Shown piece by piece: positions 24,783-36,047 of a stretch of DNA of 64,000 nt. Source of the DNA: Sesamum alatum (Eukaryota; Streptophyta; Magnoliopsida; Lamiales; Pedaliaceae); contig JACGWO010000005.1 of the NCBI GenBank assembly GCA_034509735.1, forward strand, positions 30,100,479-30,164,478, given 5' to 3'. The first letter of the stretch is position 1, and the number at the start of each line of letters is the position of its first letter. Made by a program: the position numbers and the translations under genes. Under the pieces are notes generated by a model. It had not been told where the DNA came from, made no database searches, and saw nothing but the letters and a program-made list of their open reading frames with translations.

Positions 24783-24983
24783 TTTTTTTTTTTAATAACG
24801 AGCGATAAACTATTAATTTGAAAATACATCATTTCCAGATCTCCCAACACCAACATTAAAGCAACCAAAGGAATAATACAAACATCCGATAAACTAAATA
24901 ACTCCCTACATTCATAATATTCGAACCCACGACTTCTTGATTGTGGTACATCAACCTCATCACTCGGACAGAGGATCATCGGT
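24783..24983 (-). mobile_element. tRNA-type SINE with perfect 12-bp target duplication
   Basis: Read on the minus strand from 24983, the head GATGATCCTCTGTCCGAGTG leads to GAGTGATGAGGTTGATG (box-A-like) and GTGGGTTCGAATATT (box-B-like). The body ends CGCTCGTTATTAAAAAAAAA. The direct repeat CAAAGATTGGAG flanks it exactly (24771-24782 and 24984-24995). At 201 bp it has the length, pol III promoter layout, A-rich tail and target duplication of a plant SINE. A second, older copy lies in intron 11 of the esterase-like gene (7055-7307). The 86-codon open frame over it is incidental. Confidence 0.85.
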
Positions 24984-24995
24984 CAAAGATTGGAG

Positions 24996-25987
24996 ATTAG
25001 TTATTTAAATTATCTTGCAACAAATAAGGTTGTCACAATGTTGTCCAATTACACAACATTGTCAGTTGATTATTGACATAACCATTTCCTTTTCATGTGA
25101 TGGTCTTTTGTTTATTGTATATCTCTCTATCAACTTGCAACTAATCCTTAATTATTTTATAATCATCGTACCGTATTGGCTGTCGTGCTTCGAATCAATC
25201 CATGTAGTTTGCCCTAATGGTGGACTAATCTCTAACTATGCTTGATTAAGACGGACGTTAAGTATACGTGCAAGAATAAGAATGTACAGATCTTGACCGT
25301 CTGATCGATATATCGGTTCCTAGAAGTTTCACAAGATTATCTTGCTAAGGATGATTTTATATAGTGAAAGTTGGATAACCTAATATCCATGGGGTTCTCG
25401 AATTGCGAGAAATTTTAGTTCAAATTAATTGATCTCTATCGAGTCCAAAATGGTAAGAATATACTTGTCGTATTATTAATGTACAGTTTAAGAAGAGTGG
25501 CTGATCACGTAGCAAGTACAATAACCTTATAGCATGATTGGTTTGGTTTGGTGTGGTCAAATCTGATTTGGATAAAATAATTTCTTAAATGGTAAAATTG
25601 AGGCCTCACAAATAAGGAATTGTGAGTTAGAGTCATATTAATGTGGGTCAGTGTCGTACCATGTGAATTTGTTGTTGGATAAATCGTTGATATGTTATTT
25701 TGTAGTCAGAGCAGACATGTGATAAGCTTGGCCACGGTTTATCACATGACCGTTTCTGTCCAGTGCATTTCTGATAACTCGTGGCCACGCTTATCTCTGC
25801 ATGACAGTTTTTCTGAGTGGTCCACTATCTAACTTAAGTAACTTTTGGTAACCGTCGAATAAAAATACATGAGACATTTTTATGGATAAATGTATCAAAA
25901 AAACATTGGTTTTGCTGGAGTTTTCCTAAGAAAACTTGATCTAGAGGTTTGGGTCCCCTGAAATCCTGCGATCGTAAAGAAACGCAC
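24996..25987. other. Intergenic flank of the LTR element, no gene seen
   Basis: Mixed-composition spacer. It contains the overlapping palindromes at 25716-25795 (separate entry). Sequence on both sides of the LTR element (GATCGTAAAGAAACG before it, CATCGGGTTGATTACACC after it) may belong to an older repeat into which it jumped, since GCTTCCGCACTTAATAATCTAACA-like text near 28983 resembles an LTR end. That is only a suggestion. Confidence 0.4.
25716..25795. repeat. Overlapping inverted repeats (alternative hairpins)
   Basis: CATGTGATAA at 25716-25725 pairs perfectly with TTATCACATG at 25739-25748. The overlapping GATAAGCTTGGCCACG at 25721-25736 pairs with CGTGGCCACGCTTATC at 25780-25795 at 15 of 16 positions. 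The two stems share bases and so are mutually exclusive. Their function is unknown, and they may be remnants of a foldback element. Confidence 0.75.
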
Positions 25988-26741
25988 TGTTGAGATAAGT
26001 TGGCCCAAGAGACCCAACAAGATTAGGCCCAACACCTGGACGGCCCAACAGACTTCAAGTCAAAGCCCACACCTGACCCGGCCCATGACTCTCACATATT
26101 AGTGAAATCTCTTTAACCCTAATCTCATTCACTTGGTTGCGCCTCTGATCTCTTTCATTCTCTTGTTTGTGCCTCTGAAATCTCTCTCTCTCGGCTGATA
26201 CTACTTTTCCCCTTCTCTGAGATTCCGTCCGCCATTCATGGCTTACTTTCCATCTTCATCGAGTGTTACCTTCTTCATCCCGGTTTCTCACCATTATAAA
26301 AATGGCGGTCCTCCGCCGTAACGGGAGCACGGAAAAATACCTTCAACAAATTTGTGTGAGTTGCAAGGTGTCTAAATGTTCCGATATTTTCGTGAGAGTA
26401 CTTCTCGAAAGAAGCCTCTGTGTGAGCTTTCTTGTGTTCGGCCGTGAGTTTGGTCTTGGGTGTTGTTGATCTGTTTGGTGCAACCGGTAGTTGAGTGCCG
26501 ACCTGTTGTGGTCGAGGTCTTCTCACTCCGGATCTGTGGCTATCTGAGCCTTGTTCGGTGATATTTAGAATCTTTACTGTTTCTTATTTGTTATCACCGA
26601 TTATTATTGTTTAGATTCATTTCATTAATATTATTCTTCCCGGTCTGTAATTTTAAGGGTTATAATACCCATTCTCCCGCTATAATTTATTCAGTAAATA
26701 TATATTGTGCTTCCGCTAAAGTGGTAAGTCCACTCCTAACA
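25988..26741 (+). repeat. 5' LTR
   Basis: 754 bp, TG...CA ends. It carries a TATAAAA box at about 26296 and CT-rich transcribed leader sequence upstream of it. GGCCCAA-type motifs (GGCCCAAGAG, GGCCCAACAC, GGCCCAACAG) repeat near its start. Confidence 0.9.
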
Positions 26742-26757
26742 GTGGTATCAGAGCCGG
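26742..26757 (+). other. Primer-binding site for initiator Met tRNA
   Basis: GTGGTATCAGAGCCGG follows the 5' LTR directly. TGGTATCAGAGC is complementary to the 3' end of plant tRNA-iMet, the usual Copia primer. Confidence 0.88.
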
Positions 26758-27142
26758 TGTTAACCGGTTCTGGGTGAGATCGTTGGTTCGATAAACTTCT
26801 TATAACTCTGTCTGTATATTACTGTTGTGGATCTGTTGGTATACTGCTTAGTGCTTAGATTGCTATTGTGCATCTGTTGGTAAAAATATTGTTATAACAC
26901 TGCTCTGTGCATCGGTTACATTCCTCTGATCCCTCACTTGGTCGGGTCCCGTGAGACCGTCGGGTATCTGGTTGAGGTTCAGAGTTGATTAATTCTGAGA
27001 TTGTCTTTTCTCCGATTGTTAACTGTTACTGCTTGCTGCACCCTCTAATTTTTCGATATATATCTGCTACTGGTTAAATTTCTGTGTTCGAAAAACTGTT
27101 ATCTGAGGTACTCTGTTTTTATTGTGAATTTGTGTGATATCT

Positions 27143-27948
27143 ATGGCTGGTTATAATTTGCTTCCTTTCGATGGTAAATCGGACTTTTCTATATGGCAAC
27201 AAAAGATGAGAGGTATATTGATTCAACAAAGAGTTTTCAAAGCCATCGATGGTAAATTTCCTGAAAATTTTTTTAATGAAAGACAGATTGAGACTGATGA
27301 GTTTGCCTATTCTTCTATTATCTTGAATTTGTCGGATTCTGTGATTAGGAAAGTAGGTAAGCAAGGTACTGCTAAAAATCTGTGGTATAAGTTAGAAGAG
27401 CTGTATCTGAGACATCGTTGCCTAGTAAACTGTTTTTGCTGGAAAAGTTTTTTAGATACAAACTTGATTTATCCAGAAGCATTGATGAGAATGTTGATGA
27501 GTTCACTAAGTTGATTCAAGATATTAAACTGACTGGTGATAAGAACATAGATGACTATACCTCCATTGTCTTGTTAAATGCTATACCAGAAGAGTACAGT
27601 GATGTTAAATCTGCTATCAAATACGATAGAGATAATGTGACCCTTGAAACTGTTGTTAGTGGTCTTAAGAGTAAGGAGATGGACATTAAGGCTAACAAAC
27701 CTAGTCAAAACCATTTTGAAGTGAACTTTGTGAAGGAAAAGACTAGGAACTCGGGTTACAAACACAAGAGTCATAAAAAGGATGATGAGGATGATAAAAA
27801 GAAAGAGAGGAAGTGTTATAATTGTGGGATTAAAGGGCACTACATTAAGGACTGTAGGAAACCTAGAAAAGACAAACGGGGCCGGAATCAGGATAGTGAC
27901 GTAGAAACAAATGCTGTCTTTCTTGATAACCAAGGAGAGGTCTACTAA
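27143..27948 (+). pseudogene. Copia-type gag, broken by one frameshift
   Basis: The ATG at 27143 opens a frame that reads FDGKSDFSIWQQKMRG and a following LWYKLEELYL, the UBN2/gag_pre-integrase type N-terminal Gag region of Copia elements. At about 27410 the frame shifts: the similarity continues one frame over, from KLFLLEKFF to the stop at 27946-27948. The second part contains LLNAIPEEY and a CCHC zinc knuckle CYNCGIKGHYIKDC (C-X2-C-X4-H-X4-C, 27814-27855) in a Lys-rich setting. A single missing base explains the break, though I cannot exclude a sequencing error. The element ends its coding capacity here, with no pol. Confidence 0.88.
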
Positions 27949-28104
27949 TCTTTCGGGTCTTTTTCTTGTATACCTTACTAACCTACGTGTGTGAGTGTGT
28001 TTTTCCCTTTGCAGGTACAAGGAAGAAGTAAAAGGCAGTGATGACATGCCACAATCCGATATTGGGCCAGGATACCCTGTTGGGGCTTGGTCCAAGGTAG
28101 AGAA

Positions 28105-28857
28105 TGTTGAGATAAGTTGGCCCAAGAGACCCAACAAGATTAGGCCCAACACCTGGACGGCCCAACAGACTTCAAGTCAAAGCCCACACCTGACCCGGCC
28201 CATGACTCTCACATATTAGTGAAATCTCTTTAACCCTAATCTCATTCACTTGGCTGCACCTCTGATCTCTTTCATTCTCTTGTTTGTGCCTCTGAAATCT
28301 CTCTCTCTCGGCTGATACTACTTTCCCCCTTCTCTGAGATTCCGTCCACCATTCATGGCTTACTTTCCATCTTCATCGAGTGTTACCTTCTTCATCCCGG
28401 TTTCTCACCATTATAAAAATGGCGGTCCTCCGCCATAACGGGAGCACGGAAAAATACCTTCAACAAATCTGTGTGAGTTGCAAGGTATCTAAGTGTTCCG
28501 ATATTTTCGTGAGAGTACTTCTCGAAAGAAGCCTCTGTGTGAGCTTTCCGTGTTCGGCCGTGAGTTTGGTCTTGGGTGTTGTTGATCTGTTTGGTGCAAC
28601 CGGTAGTTGAGTGCCGACCTGTTGTGGTCGAGGTCTTCTCACTCCGGATCTGTGGCTATCTGAGCCTTATTCGGTGATATTCAGAATCTTTACTGTTTCT
28701 TATTTGTTATCACCGATTATTATTGTTTAGATTCATTTCATTAATATTATTCTTCCTGGTCTGTAATTTTAAGGGTTATAATACCCATTTCCCCGCTGTA
28801 ATTTATTCGGTAAATATATATTGTGCTTCCGCTAAAGTGGTAAGTCCACTCCTAACA
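28105..28857 (+). repeat. 3' LTR
   Basis: 753 bp and nearly identical to the 5' LTR. Differences noticed include GGTTGCG/GGCTGCA, CCGCCGTAA/CCGCCATAA, CTTTCTTGTG/CTTTCCGTG and TCTCCCGCTATA/TTCCCCGCTGTA. Confidence 0.9.
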
Positions 28858-28862
28858 CGCGC

Positions 28863-31800
28863 CATCGGGTTGATTACACCAGATTCATAATAATCCAACA
28901 TCAATATTTCTGCAGTCTTTCAGTTTTCTTTGTAGATTTACATTTAAATCAATGGTTGGAGGTAAGTACCCTCAAATATTCGCTTCCGCACTTAATAATC
29001 TAACATGTATATGATGTAATTTATACATATATGTTAGATATAAATTTTGCCAACAATTTTGCTGGATTATGTTAATGAGTAGATGAATTCATGTTTCGGC
29101 CATCTTGTTTCTTATAGCCTACGTTTATTTTGCTTATATTTGTATCCATATGAACGAGGAATCGTTGGATTAATATCTGATGATGATATCATGTATGATC
29201 TAACGAATGATAGTCTCTGAATCTGGTTGTATGTCAATTTTTGTAATAGTTTTTACTTGTATGTTCTATTTGGTTGTAGTTTTTGATCCGAAATTAATAT
29301 TAATATATTTACTAGCTTTTAAGATTTTTAGATATATCGAATGATGTAATGTGTCATAGTTATTAGTTATGCTTTTCTCATCATTTTTCAATAAATTTTC
29401 ATCTAGATGAAATTAAATTTAATAAAAGATCATCATGTATGTGAAGGACACATGAAATTAAAATAATTTTACATTATTGGTGTACAATATTTCATCATTT
29501 CATCACAAACAATTGGATATTACTAAGAACAATGCTGCCCAAATTCCATCAATGGAAAACCAATTAGGTACAATTTTTAAAGTCCAATAATTTGTAAAAT
29601 ATTAATATTGTACTTTTCTTGACATCCACATTAAAAAAAATGAAAAAAAAAAAAGACCTTTGAACTTAGTGTTTGTTGGGTAGCTCTAGCATGATAATTC
29701 TCATGCTTATTATTTTGTTCATTGTGAAACTATATAAAACCCTAAAATAATTAATTATAATTTTTTTCATCGATTAAATCGTGGAAGCAACGAGCTAAAA
29801 CGTTAATACTAAGTATTTCTGAAATTAAATAAAATATTAAATAAAATCCATTTTTTTTTTATAAAAAAAAGTATATAATTTTCATACTTAATCAATTCGA
29901 CAATAATATATGTATATATATTTATTTTAATCGTTTCACCAACTTATGTAATTAATTTCTAACCTAAATGTTTGTCGTAAGTATTTGTCCTTGCAACCAC
30001 AATTTTGACCAGAGCTATTGTCTCCCAAGCTTAAAAAATTAATTTATTTCAACTTTTTTAATATTAATTAAATTAAATTGTAGCGAGTACATATAATTTT
30101 TAAAAAATTTTAATTATAGCCACATTTCCTAAAATTTAATATAATTATAAATATTTTTTCGTTGTATAAATCGACTTAACGTCCGTTTAACAACGAGTCC
30201 ATTCTATAACTTCACTTAGATTTCTATTTAATTTTTATGGCGAACTGTAACAAAATGTTCTTTTGAATTATATGTTTATAATTTTATATGATCTTTAAAA
30301 AAATTTAAAATATTTTTATGAACTAATATTTTCTGTGAGATTATTTATGTACACACCCTCAAATTTTTTTATTTTTTCTTTTTTTTTTTTGAAAAAGTAA
30401 GAAATTCAGCTAAAGTAGTACTTTATAGTTTATACATTACTAGGCGCTATATAATTATCCCATTTGAAGGGGGAATTTATCTATATAATCTACAATATAT
30501 ATATATATAAAATAATAATTTTATGTATCTTTTATAGATATAATTTTTTTTATAATCTCTAAGTATTTATAAATAATTATTTACGACTTTATGTATTTAT
30601 ATTTTTTTATTGTGTCGATAATATATTTAAGTTGATCTTTTTCATTCATTTTTTTTTTGAAGTTGATGTATTGAGTTATATATTTTATTTTAATTTATAA
30701 TATATTTTAAAATGTGTAAGATATTTATTATATGTATGCAAAGACGCTGTCACAAAACCTAGTATAAAATATAAACTCAAAGTTTGTTTTTATGCAATTT
30801 AACCTTTTTATTTATGTAAGTGCTTATGTGATGGAGAAGATTTAAAAAAAATATTCACCTCAAGTGCCAAATCATTCTTCAGTGCCACATGGGATGAGAA
30901 ATTCCCAAATTTTGCAGCATTGCATTTTCCGGCCAGAAAAGCAAAATTCAACCAGCGGAGGACCTAATTGAAGTATTTTTGCAACAGACCGTATAAAATT
31001 GATAACCATGATAATTAATATAATAAATTGAACGAGAACCAAGGTAACGGACTAAAAAAAAAAATTCCCCCATCAAAGATATGTTTCTGATAAAATTTAC
31101 ATCTTGTAGTTTTTAACTCCATCGCAATTATTATTTACATAATTATTTACTGTGCCCATTACATAATTTTAAAGTTTCTTTATTAATTTTGAAAAATGAT
31201 GCAACTTGGATCTACATAATTAATTAATTTAAAATTAATTTTCTCACAATCAATTGTGCTATTGTCGGGCAAAATTAATTTTCTTGATATATATATAGAT
31301 ATACTATTATAAAAAAAAAAAAAAAAGATATGCAATAGATATAAAATCATAATTTTTACACCACTGTATTAATTTTTTGTGATCTCAAAATATCCTTTAA
31401 TTAATAAGATAATTAATTTATTCTACTTTCCAAATCTTACGTTACCTTAACTGTTTCATTAATATATTTTAGATTTTATTTATAATAATTTAAAATATAA
31501 AATATTATTTATTATATACATATATAGACAATTTATATAAGAAAAAATAAATAAAAAAAAAAAAGAGATATACGCCGACTATTCATTGGGCCACGTTGCA
31601 TCCGAGGTCCAAAGGCGATTTTCGATGAAAAGAGACAACACTCACGGAGAAGATTCGGATAAACCATTCATGATTGGGCACGTGTCCCATCCACTCCCAT
31701 TGGAAATTCTTGAAATTAGAGAATTTTTTATTTATTTATGACCATACTACCAAATTATTATTATTTTTAAACCTCAAGATTTGTGTATTATTTAATATAT

Positions 31801-32780
31801 ATATATATATAAATAGGTTTAAATTTATTTGATTGAATTCAAGTTAATGATAATAAATAAATGAATTTGTATTTATTATATGCTTCACTTAGATTCTAAA
31901 ATAAATAGTTAATTAATAAGGTAAACTGCATTTATATTTATCAGTTTATTCAGTTGTTCAAAAAATTGAATTGATTGCTAATTTTTTTTAGATGATTAAA
32001 ATAAAAGCTCGAGAATGTATTTATTAACATAAATTAACAAAAGAATTTGAGATTATTATATGTAATAACAAAAGAAATCCATTTTCTATTTTTCTTGAAT
32101 GTTGAATGCTAAAAATATATTTTTTAGAAAATTTTGAATCATATGGAATATGTTAGCATTTATTGAAATTTGTTATATAATTACTTCATGCGATGACTTG
32201 TTAATAATTTGCATCTATCCCTACATTTACTTCGATCCAATCCAAACTGCACCGTCTTTATGATAATTATCCCAAATTTTATATCCGGAATCTAAGTCGA
32301 AGGAAATACCAATGGAGAAAAATAAATATAAAATGAAATTGAGAAAATAATGAAATTAAAAAAGTACATTAATAAAATATGATTGAAACTTAATTTTAAA
32401 TAGTAATGGGATAATTCTGCACTGGTAAACAATTGATCGCGTCCAATCCTTTTTTAAAATTGCAATGGTGCTCCAAAAGATATTTTATTTATTTTTAAAA
32501 TTTTTTTAGGAGCATATAGAATGAATTAATTTTAATCAAATTGGATCGTTCGAAGATAAATTTTTTTTACTTAATTATTAATAAAAATAATTAAAATATT
32601 TTTCAGGAAAAAAAATACAAAAAAGAATGAAAAAGAAGGCAAATAGCCCATTAATTATTTCCTTATCTTATCAACCAATAATTATCTTTCTATTTTTAAT
32701 TTATTAGAAATAATTATCTTTTTAATTTCTTTTTATGGAAATTTCCATATTATTATTTATTATTTAATTAATTTCCAGCA
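28863..32780. other. Long AT-rich intergenic region, no gene recognised
   Basis: About 3.9 kb with no credible coding frame. It holds many homopolymer and (AT)n runs, a degraded family-D-like piece near 30860-31070 (GGACCTAATTGAAGTATTTTTG, GGTAACGGACTAAAAA), and a conspicuous GC-richer island at 31572-31710 (separate entry). The last 150 bp before 32780 act as upstream sequence of the MYB gene. Confidence 0.5.
31572..31710. promoter_or_regulatory. GC-richer island with G-box/ABRE core upstream of the MYB gene
   Basis: Within AT-rich DNA this stretch is distinctly less AT-rich and contains GGGCACGTGTCCC, a near-palindrome around CACGTG (31679-31684). CACGTGTC is the ABA-response/G-box core. 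It lies about 1.2 kb upstream of the MYB ATG, so a distal regulatory role is possible but unproven. Confidence 0.35.
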
Positions 32781-32909
32781 TGGCATTGTACGGCCCCCAC
32801 GTTTCCAAGAGGCTTTTTCCTCATGGTATAAAAGGCGACGCTATGTTCCTTCAACCATCCATTCATTCACCTTTTCTCCCATTGTATTTGAGATCAGTAG
32901 GAGAAACCA
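32781..32909 (+). promoter_or_regulatory. Core promoter and 5' UTR of the MYB gene
   Basis: TATAAAAGG at about 32827-32835 is a clear TATA box. Transcription would be expected to start near 32858, leaving a leader of about 50 nt before the ATG at 32910. The out-of-frame ATGs at 32780 and 32843 lie upstream of that expected start and so should not be in the mRNA. Confidence 0.6.
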
Positions 32910-34726
32910 ATGTCGGTCTCCGGCGAGTCTCCGTCCGCCGCCGTGAGCGGTGGCGGAGGGGGTGGAGAGTTTATGTTGTTTGGGGTGAGAGTGAAAGTCG
33001 ATCCCATGAGGAAGTGCGTCAGTATGAATAACCTATCTGAATATGAGCCTGTTAGTAACACTAGCAATCCGAGTGACAACAGTGGGAATGAGTTGCCGAA
33101 GGCGGCGGCGGAGGGTGGTGTAGCCGCCGGCTACGCATCCGCTGATGACGCCGTCCCGCAGCCGTCCAACGGGAGTCGCGAGCGTAAACGAGGTCAGATC
33201 TCTGATCATCTCTTTTGCGTTAGAAGTTCTTCAACTTTATTGGCGGAATTGCTTTTTGGTTGACCTTGAGATTCTTTTGTAACTAATGATCTGATTATGG
33301 AAGTTTTTATTTGTCTTATTTAATTATTATTAACTTCAATTTTTATGGTTCGGTTGATTCTATGAATACGAAGTGATTTATATGCTAGAACAGAAAAAAA
33401 ACGAACACGCGATTTTTTCGTGGATTTTTCTATCTCTGAAGACTTATGTGATATGCAGTATGTTGATTTGTATACTTTCACTTCAAAATGTTGAATGAAA
33501 GTCTGTTATTTTTGTTTCTGAAAAGTAATTTGTTGAGAGAGTCAACAATAGTATATCTGCTAAGAGGAAGAAATACCTCATTTATTGAACATCATCTTGT
33601 TTTTCCAGATTTATTGGTTTTTTTTGTTGTTAATCGTTTTAATCCACTTTCTATTGGTTTGGATTTGTTTTCAGGAGTTCCATGGACAGAGGAAGAGCAC
33701 AAGCTATTTCTGATTGGATTACAGAAGGTCGGGAAAGGGGACTGGAGAGGAATCTCTAGAAATTACGTAAAGACTCGCACACCAACCCAAGTTGCTAGCC
33801 ATGCTCAGAAATACTTCCTCCGCCGGAGTAACCTTAATCGTCGCCGTCGTCGCTCTAGCCTCTTTGACATCACCACTGACTCGGTATATCTTTTATTGGT
33901 TGCTTTATGTTTCTGGCTTTTCTGTGTATAATTCATATTAAAGAAGTGATTGGATCTTATTTTGATCTTCTTGTTGGTTCATGAATGTGAAGTTGTTCTA
34001 TTTTGATTCATAAAGCAAATGCAGCACATATTCATTCCATCAGTTGGCTATAGACATTTCTGAAAATAGGTCCGAACAGCACCACTTTTGTTACTTTTGA
34101 GAGACGTGAAGTTCCCTTTTTTGGTCAAAAGTAAAGATAGAACTTTCCGAGTGCTGAGCAATTAGTTTTTGTTTTGTTGCTTTGATTGATTTTACCAACA
34201 TTATATTTAGGGATTTGTGGATTGCATATAATATTTCAAGAATCTGTTCCTATATAGCACAAACTAATGTTTCTAGATTTTTCTTGGACGTGGTCAGGTT
34301 ACTGCAATGCCGATGGAAGAGGGCAGAAAACAGAAGGACAGCTCTACTCCGCCAGCCCCTCAGCCAACCACCATGTCTCTGCCTGTAAATTCCAATATCG
34401 ATGGATTCTCAGTTATGCCTTTCCCAGTGACTGGTGGCCCTGTTCTAGTATCAATGCAAGGTGTGAATCCTATGGAAAACCAGGATCAAAATGACCGAGT
34501 GAACAATCCATCAGCACTGCTTGTTCATCCGGTTCCTATCCTTCATATGCCGACTTCCTCAACAATGGTGGATCTTAACTTAATTCAGCAAGTGCCTCTT
34601 GAGCCATCACCATTGTCTTTGAGGCTGTCATTGTCATCAGGTCATGACCAGTCATCAAGAAGGGACTCATCTTTCCAGGTGTTCTCAAGCTTCAAGAATG
34701 GAGATAGCATCATAAGTGTTGCTTGA
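32910..34726 (+). CDS. MYB1R1: Single-repeat SHAQKYF-type MYB transcription factor, MYB1R1-like
   Basis: Exons 32910-33192, 33675-33883 and 34298-34726 give 921 nt, 306 aa, with matching phases. Residues 21-46 hold the [15 protein letters not shown]...MNNLSEYE motif seen in the At1g74840/At1g19000 and potato MYB1R-1 group. [10 protein letters not shown] lies at 74-83. The MYB repeat spans about 95-144 ([19 protein letters not shown], Trp98 and Trp118, with the third aromatic replaced as usual) and ends in SHAQKYF (136-142). An Arg-rich run (150-154) can serve as nuclear signal. The C-terminus has DLNL (256-259) and a leucine-alternating LSLRLSL (270-276), both EAR-type repression motifs. Unlike some relatives it lacks the N-terminal CCHC knuckle. 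Expected role: a nuclear DNA-binding regulator, possibly a repressor; relatives act in drought, ABA and sugar responses, which is knowledge of the family and not shown here. Confidence 0.93.
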
Positions 34727-35470
34727 GGAAGAAATCTTGAAAAAGAATAAAACTCGAAAAAAAGATGATCCATCATCACATCTAATTAAGAAAATAGAGA
34801 TATTAGATTATGAAATATAGAATTTAGGCAAATTAGCTTGACTAAAACTTCCATCTATGCATTGTACAGACCGGAGAAATATCATGCATGCTGTGTTGTC
34901 CTCCTTGTTTTATGCTAAAATTTCAGATTCTTGCTTGGTTTTGTCTCTTTGCCCTCTGTGGTTGGCAATAAAATAGATGAATTATTCAGGCCCTTTCATT
35001 TGTTGCTTTTTATTTGTCTATTTGTGTCCACAGCCTTAAATTTATGCATCAATCTTGTGGGATATTCTTCTTTATGAATGTGGTCTAGGCTTTTGGTGCC
35101 ACTCCTGGGAGATTTTTCTTCATATATTATGAATGTGGATGGAAATTAGGTACCCATCTCATTAATTGTTATGATAAGTTGAGTGGGACTTTTTGTCATT
35201 CATAACAACTTACATTTTATCCAAAGATTTGTTTGGATAAGCAGATAATGCTTTTTTGTGGTGCATTTGCATTTATACTCTCAACTTACTGCAGATAATA
35301 AAGATATCATTGCTTGTCCTCGGCAGGTGGTTGGGTCACTTTATTTATCTATTTGTTGAAATTAAATTAAATATGGGTTTCAAACTTTTGGCACAATTTC
35401 ATCTCTAGTTATATTAATTCTTTGGGGAAAAAATCAAAGAAGTATTGTACATGAATAATTTGTGATTATT
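34727..35470. other. 3' UTR and spacer after the MYB gene
   Basis: AATAAAAT at about 34967 is a candidate polyadenylation signal. Nothing else is recognised. Confidence 0.45.
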
Positions 35471-35474
35471 TGAA

Positions 35475-35694
35475 GGGTAAATTACAACGGGCTCTCTTGA
35501 GGTTTGTCATGATTATAAATACTCCATCATAATTTAAAAAATTACAAATACTCCTTGAAATTAATGGTCGTCGAACAAATACTTCCTATAATGGTCTGTC
35601 ATGAGGGGTTATTTATAATTTTTTAAATAACGATGAAGTATTTGTAATTATGACAAATTTTATGGGAGTTTACGATAATAAAATCTCCTGAAAG
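35475..35694. mobile_element. MITE, short family-C derivative
   Basis: GGGTAAATTACAACGGGC at the left and family phrases GAGGTTTGTCATGATTATAA and TTGTAATTATGACAAATTTT are arranged as an inverted repeat around a short centre. The right terminus is eroded (about 35694) and target duplications are not evident. Confidence 0.55.
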
Positions 35695-35820
35695 TTACAC
35701 ATGCTACGCAAGAAAGTCATTTGACATACAAATTATTTTCAAGTTAATCCCAGCATAGATTTTGCACGAGAATAGCAAAATCGCTTGTGGGTTATATCAT
35801 TCCAAAACTTTTTTTATAAG

Positions 35821-36047
35821 GTTGCGTCTGGATTGAAGGATTTTTTAGAATAAATTTCAAATATTTACTAATGAATTCTTTAAATTTGTTTGGGTAATTC
35901 TAAACTTAATGAATTTTAAATTCTTTAATTCTAATTTTGAACTGTGTTGTGTTAAGTATTTGAATTTTAAATTCTTCAAATAGAATCATTTAAAATCATT
36001 TTTTTAAATCCTTTCGTTAATCCAAATACATCAATCAAAATACACCC
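35821..36047. mobile_element. Small inverted-repeat element, family E
   Basis: The left GTTGCGTCTGGATTGAAGG is mirrored by the right end, whose complement reads GGGTGTATTTTGATTGATG. The interior AT-rich halves pair (GAATTCTTTAAATTTG, TTTAAATCCTTTCG). Similar elements lie at about 36491-37112 and 59370-59592. No coding capacity. Confidence 0.55.

Larger units (their letters stand above)
25988..28857 (+). mobile_element. Gag-only Copia-type LTR retrotransposon (TR-GAG-like), 2.87 kb
   Basis: Two LTRs (25988-26741 and 28105-28857) both begin TGTTGAGATAAG and end CTCCTAACA. The flanks CGCAC (25983-25987) and CGCGC (28858-28862) are a 5-bp target duplication with one mismatch. The primer-binding site TGGTATCAGAGCC follows the left LTR, and a purine-rich GGTAGAGAA precedes the right one. 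The 1.36-kb interior encodes only a Copia-type Gag. Protease, integrase and reverse transcriptase are absent and there is no room for them. By eye the LTRs differ at about 16 positions (around 2%), which suggests a young insertion. Mobilisation would need proteins from another element. Confidence 0.9.

Noticed and set aside
24719..24979. 86-codon minus-strand protein
   Set aside because: It is a chance frame across the SINE. The target duplication and A-tail explain the sequence better.
27574..28152. Long minus-strand frame over the retrotransposon (192 codons)
   Set aside because: It is the antisense shadow of gag plus part of the LTR, with no recognisable domain.
32780..33031. Upstream ORF of the MYB gene beginning at 32780 or 32843
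   Set aside because: Both ATGs are upstream of the transcription start expected from the TATA box at 32827, so they are probably not in the mRNA.
33488..33674. In-frame extension of the MYB exon upstream of 33675
   Set aside because: The open stretch is intronic. Splicing 33192 to 33675 gives the conserved [14 protein letters not shown], and the upstream peptide is hydrophobic and unlike the family.
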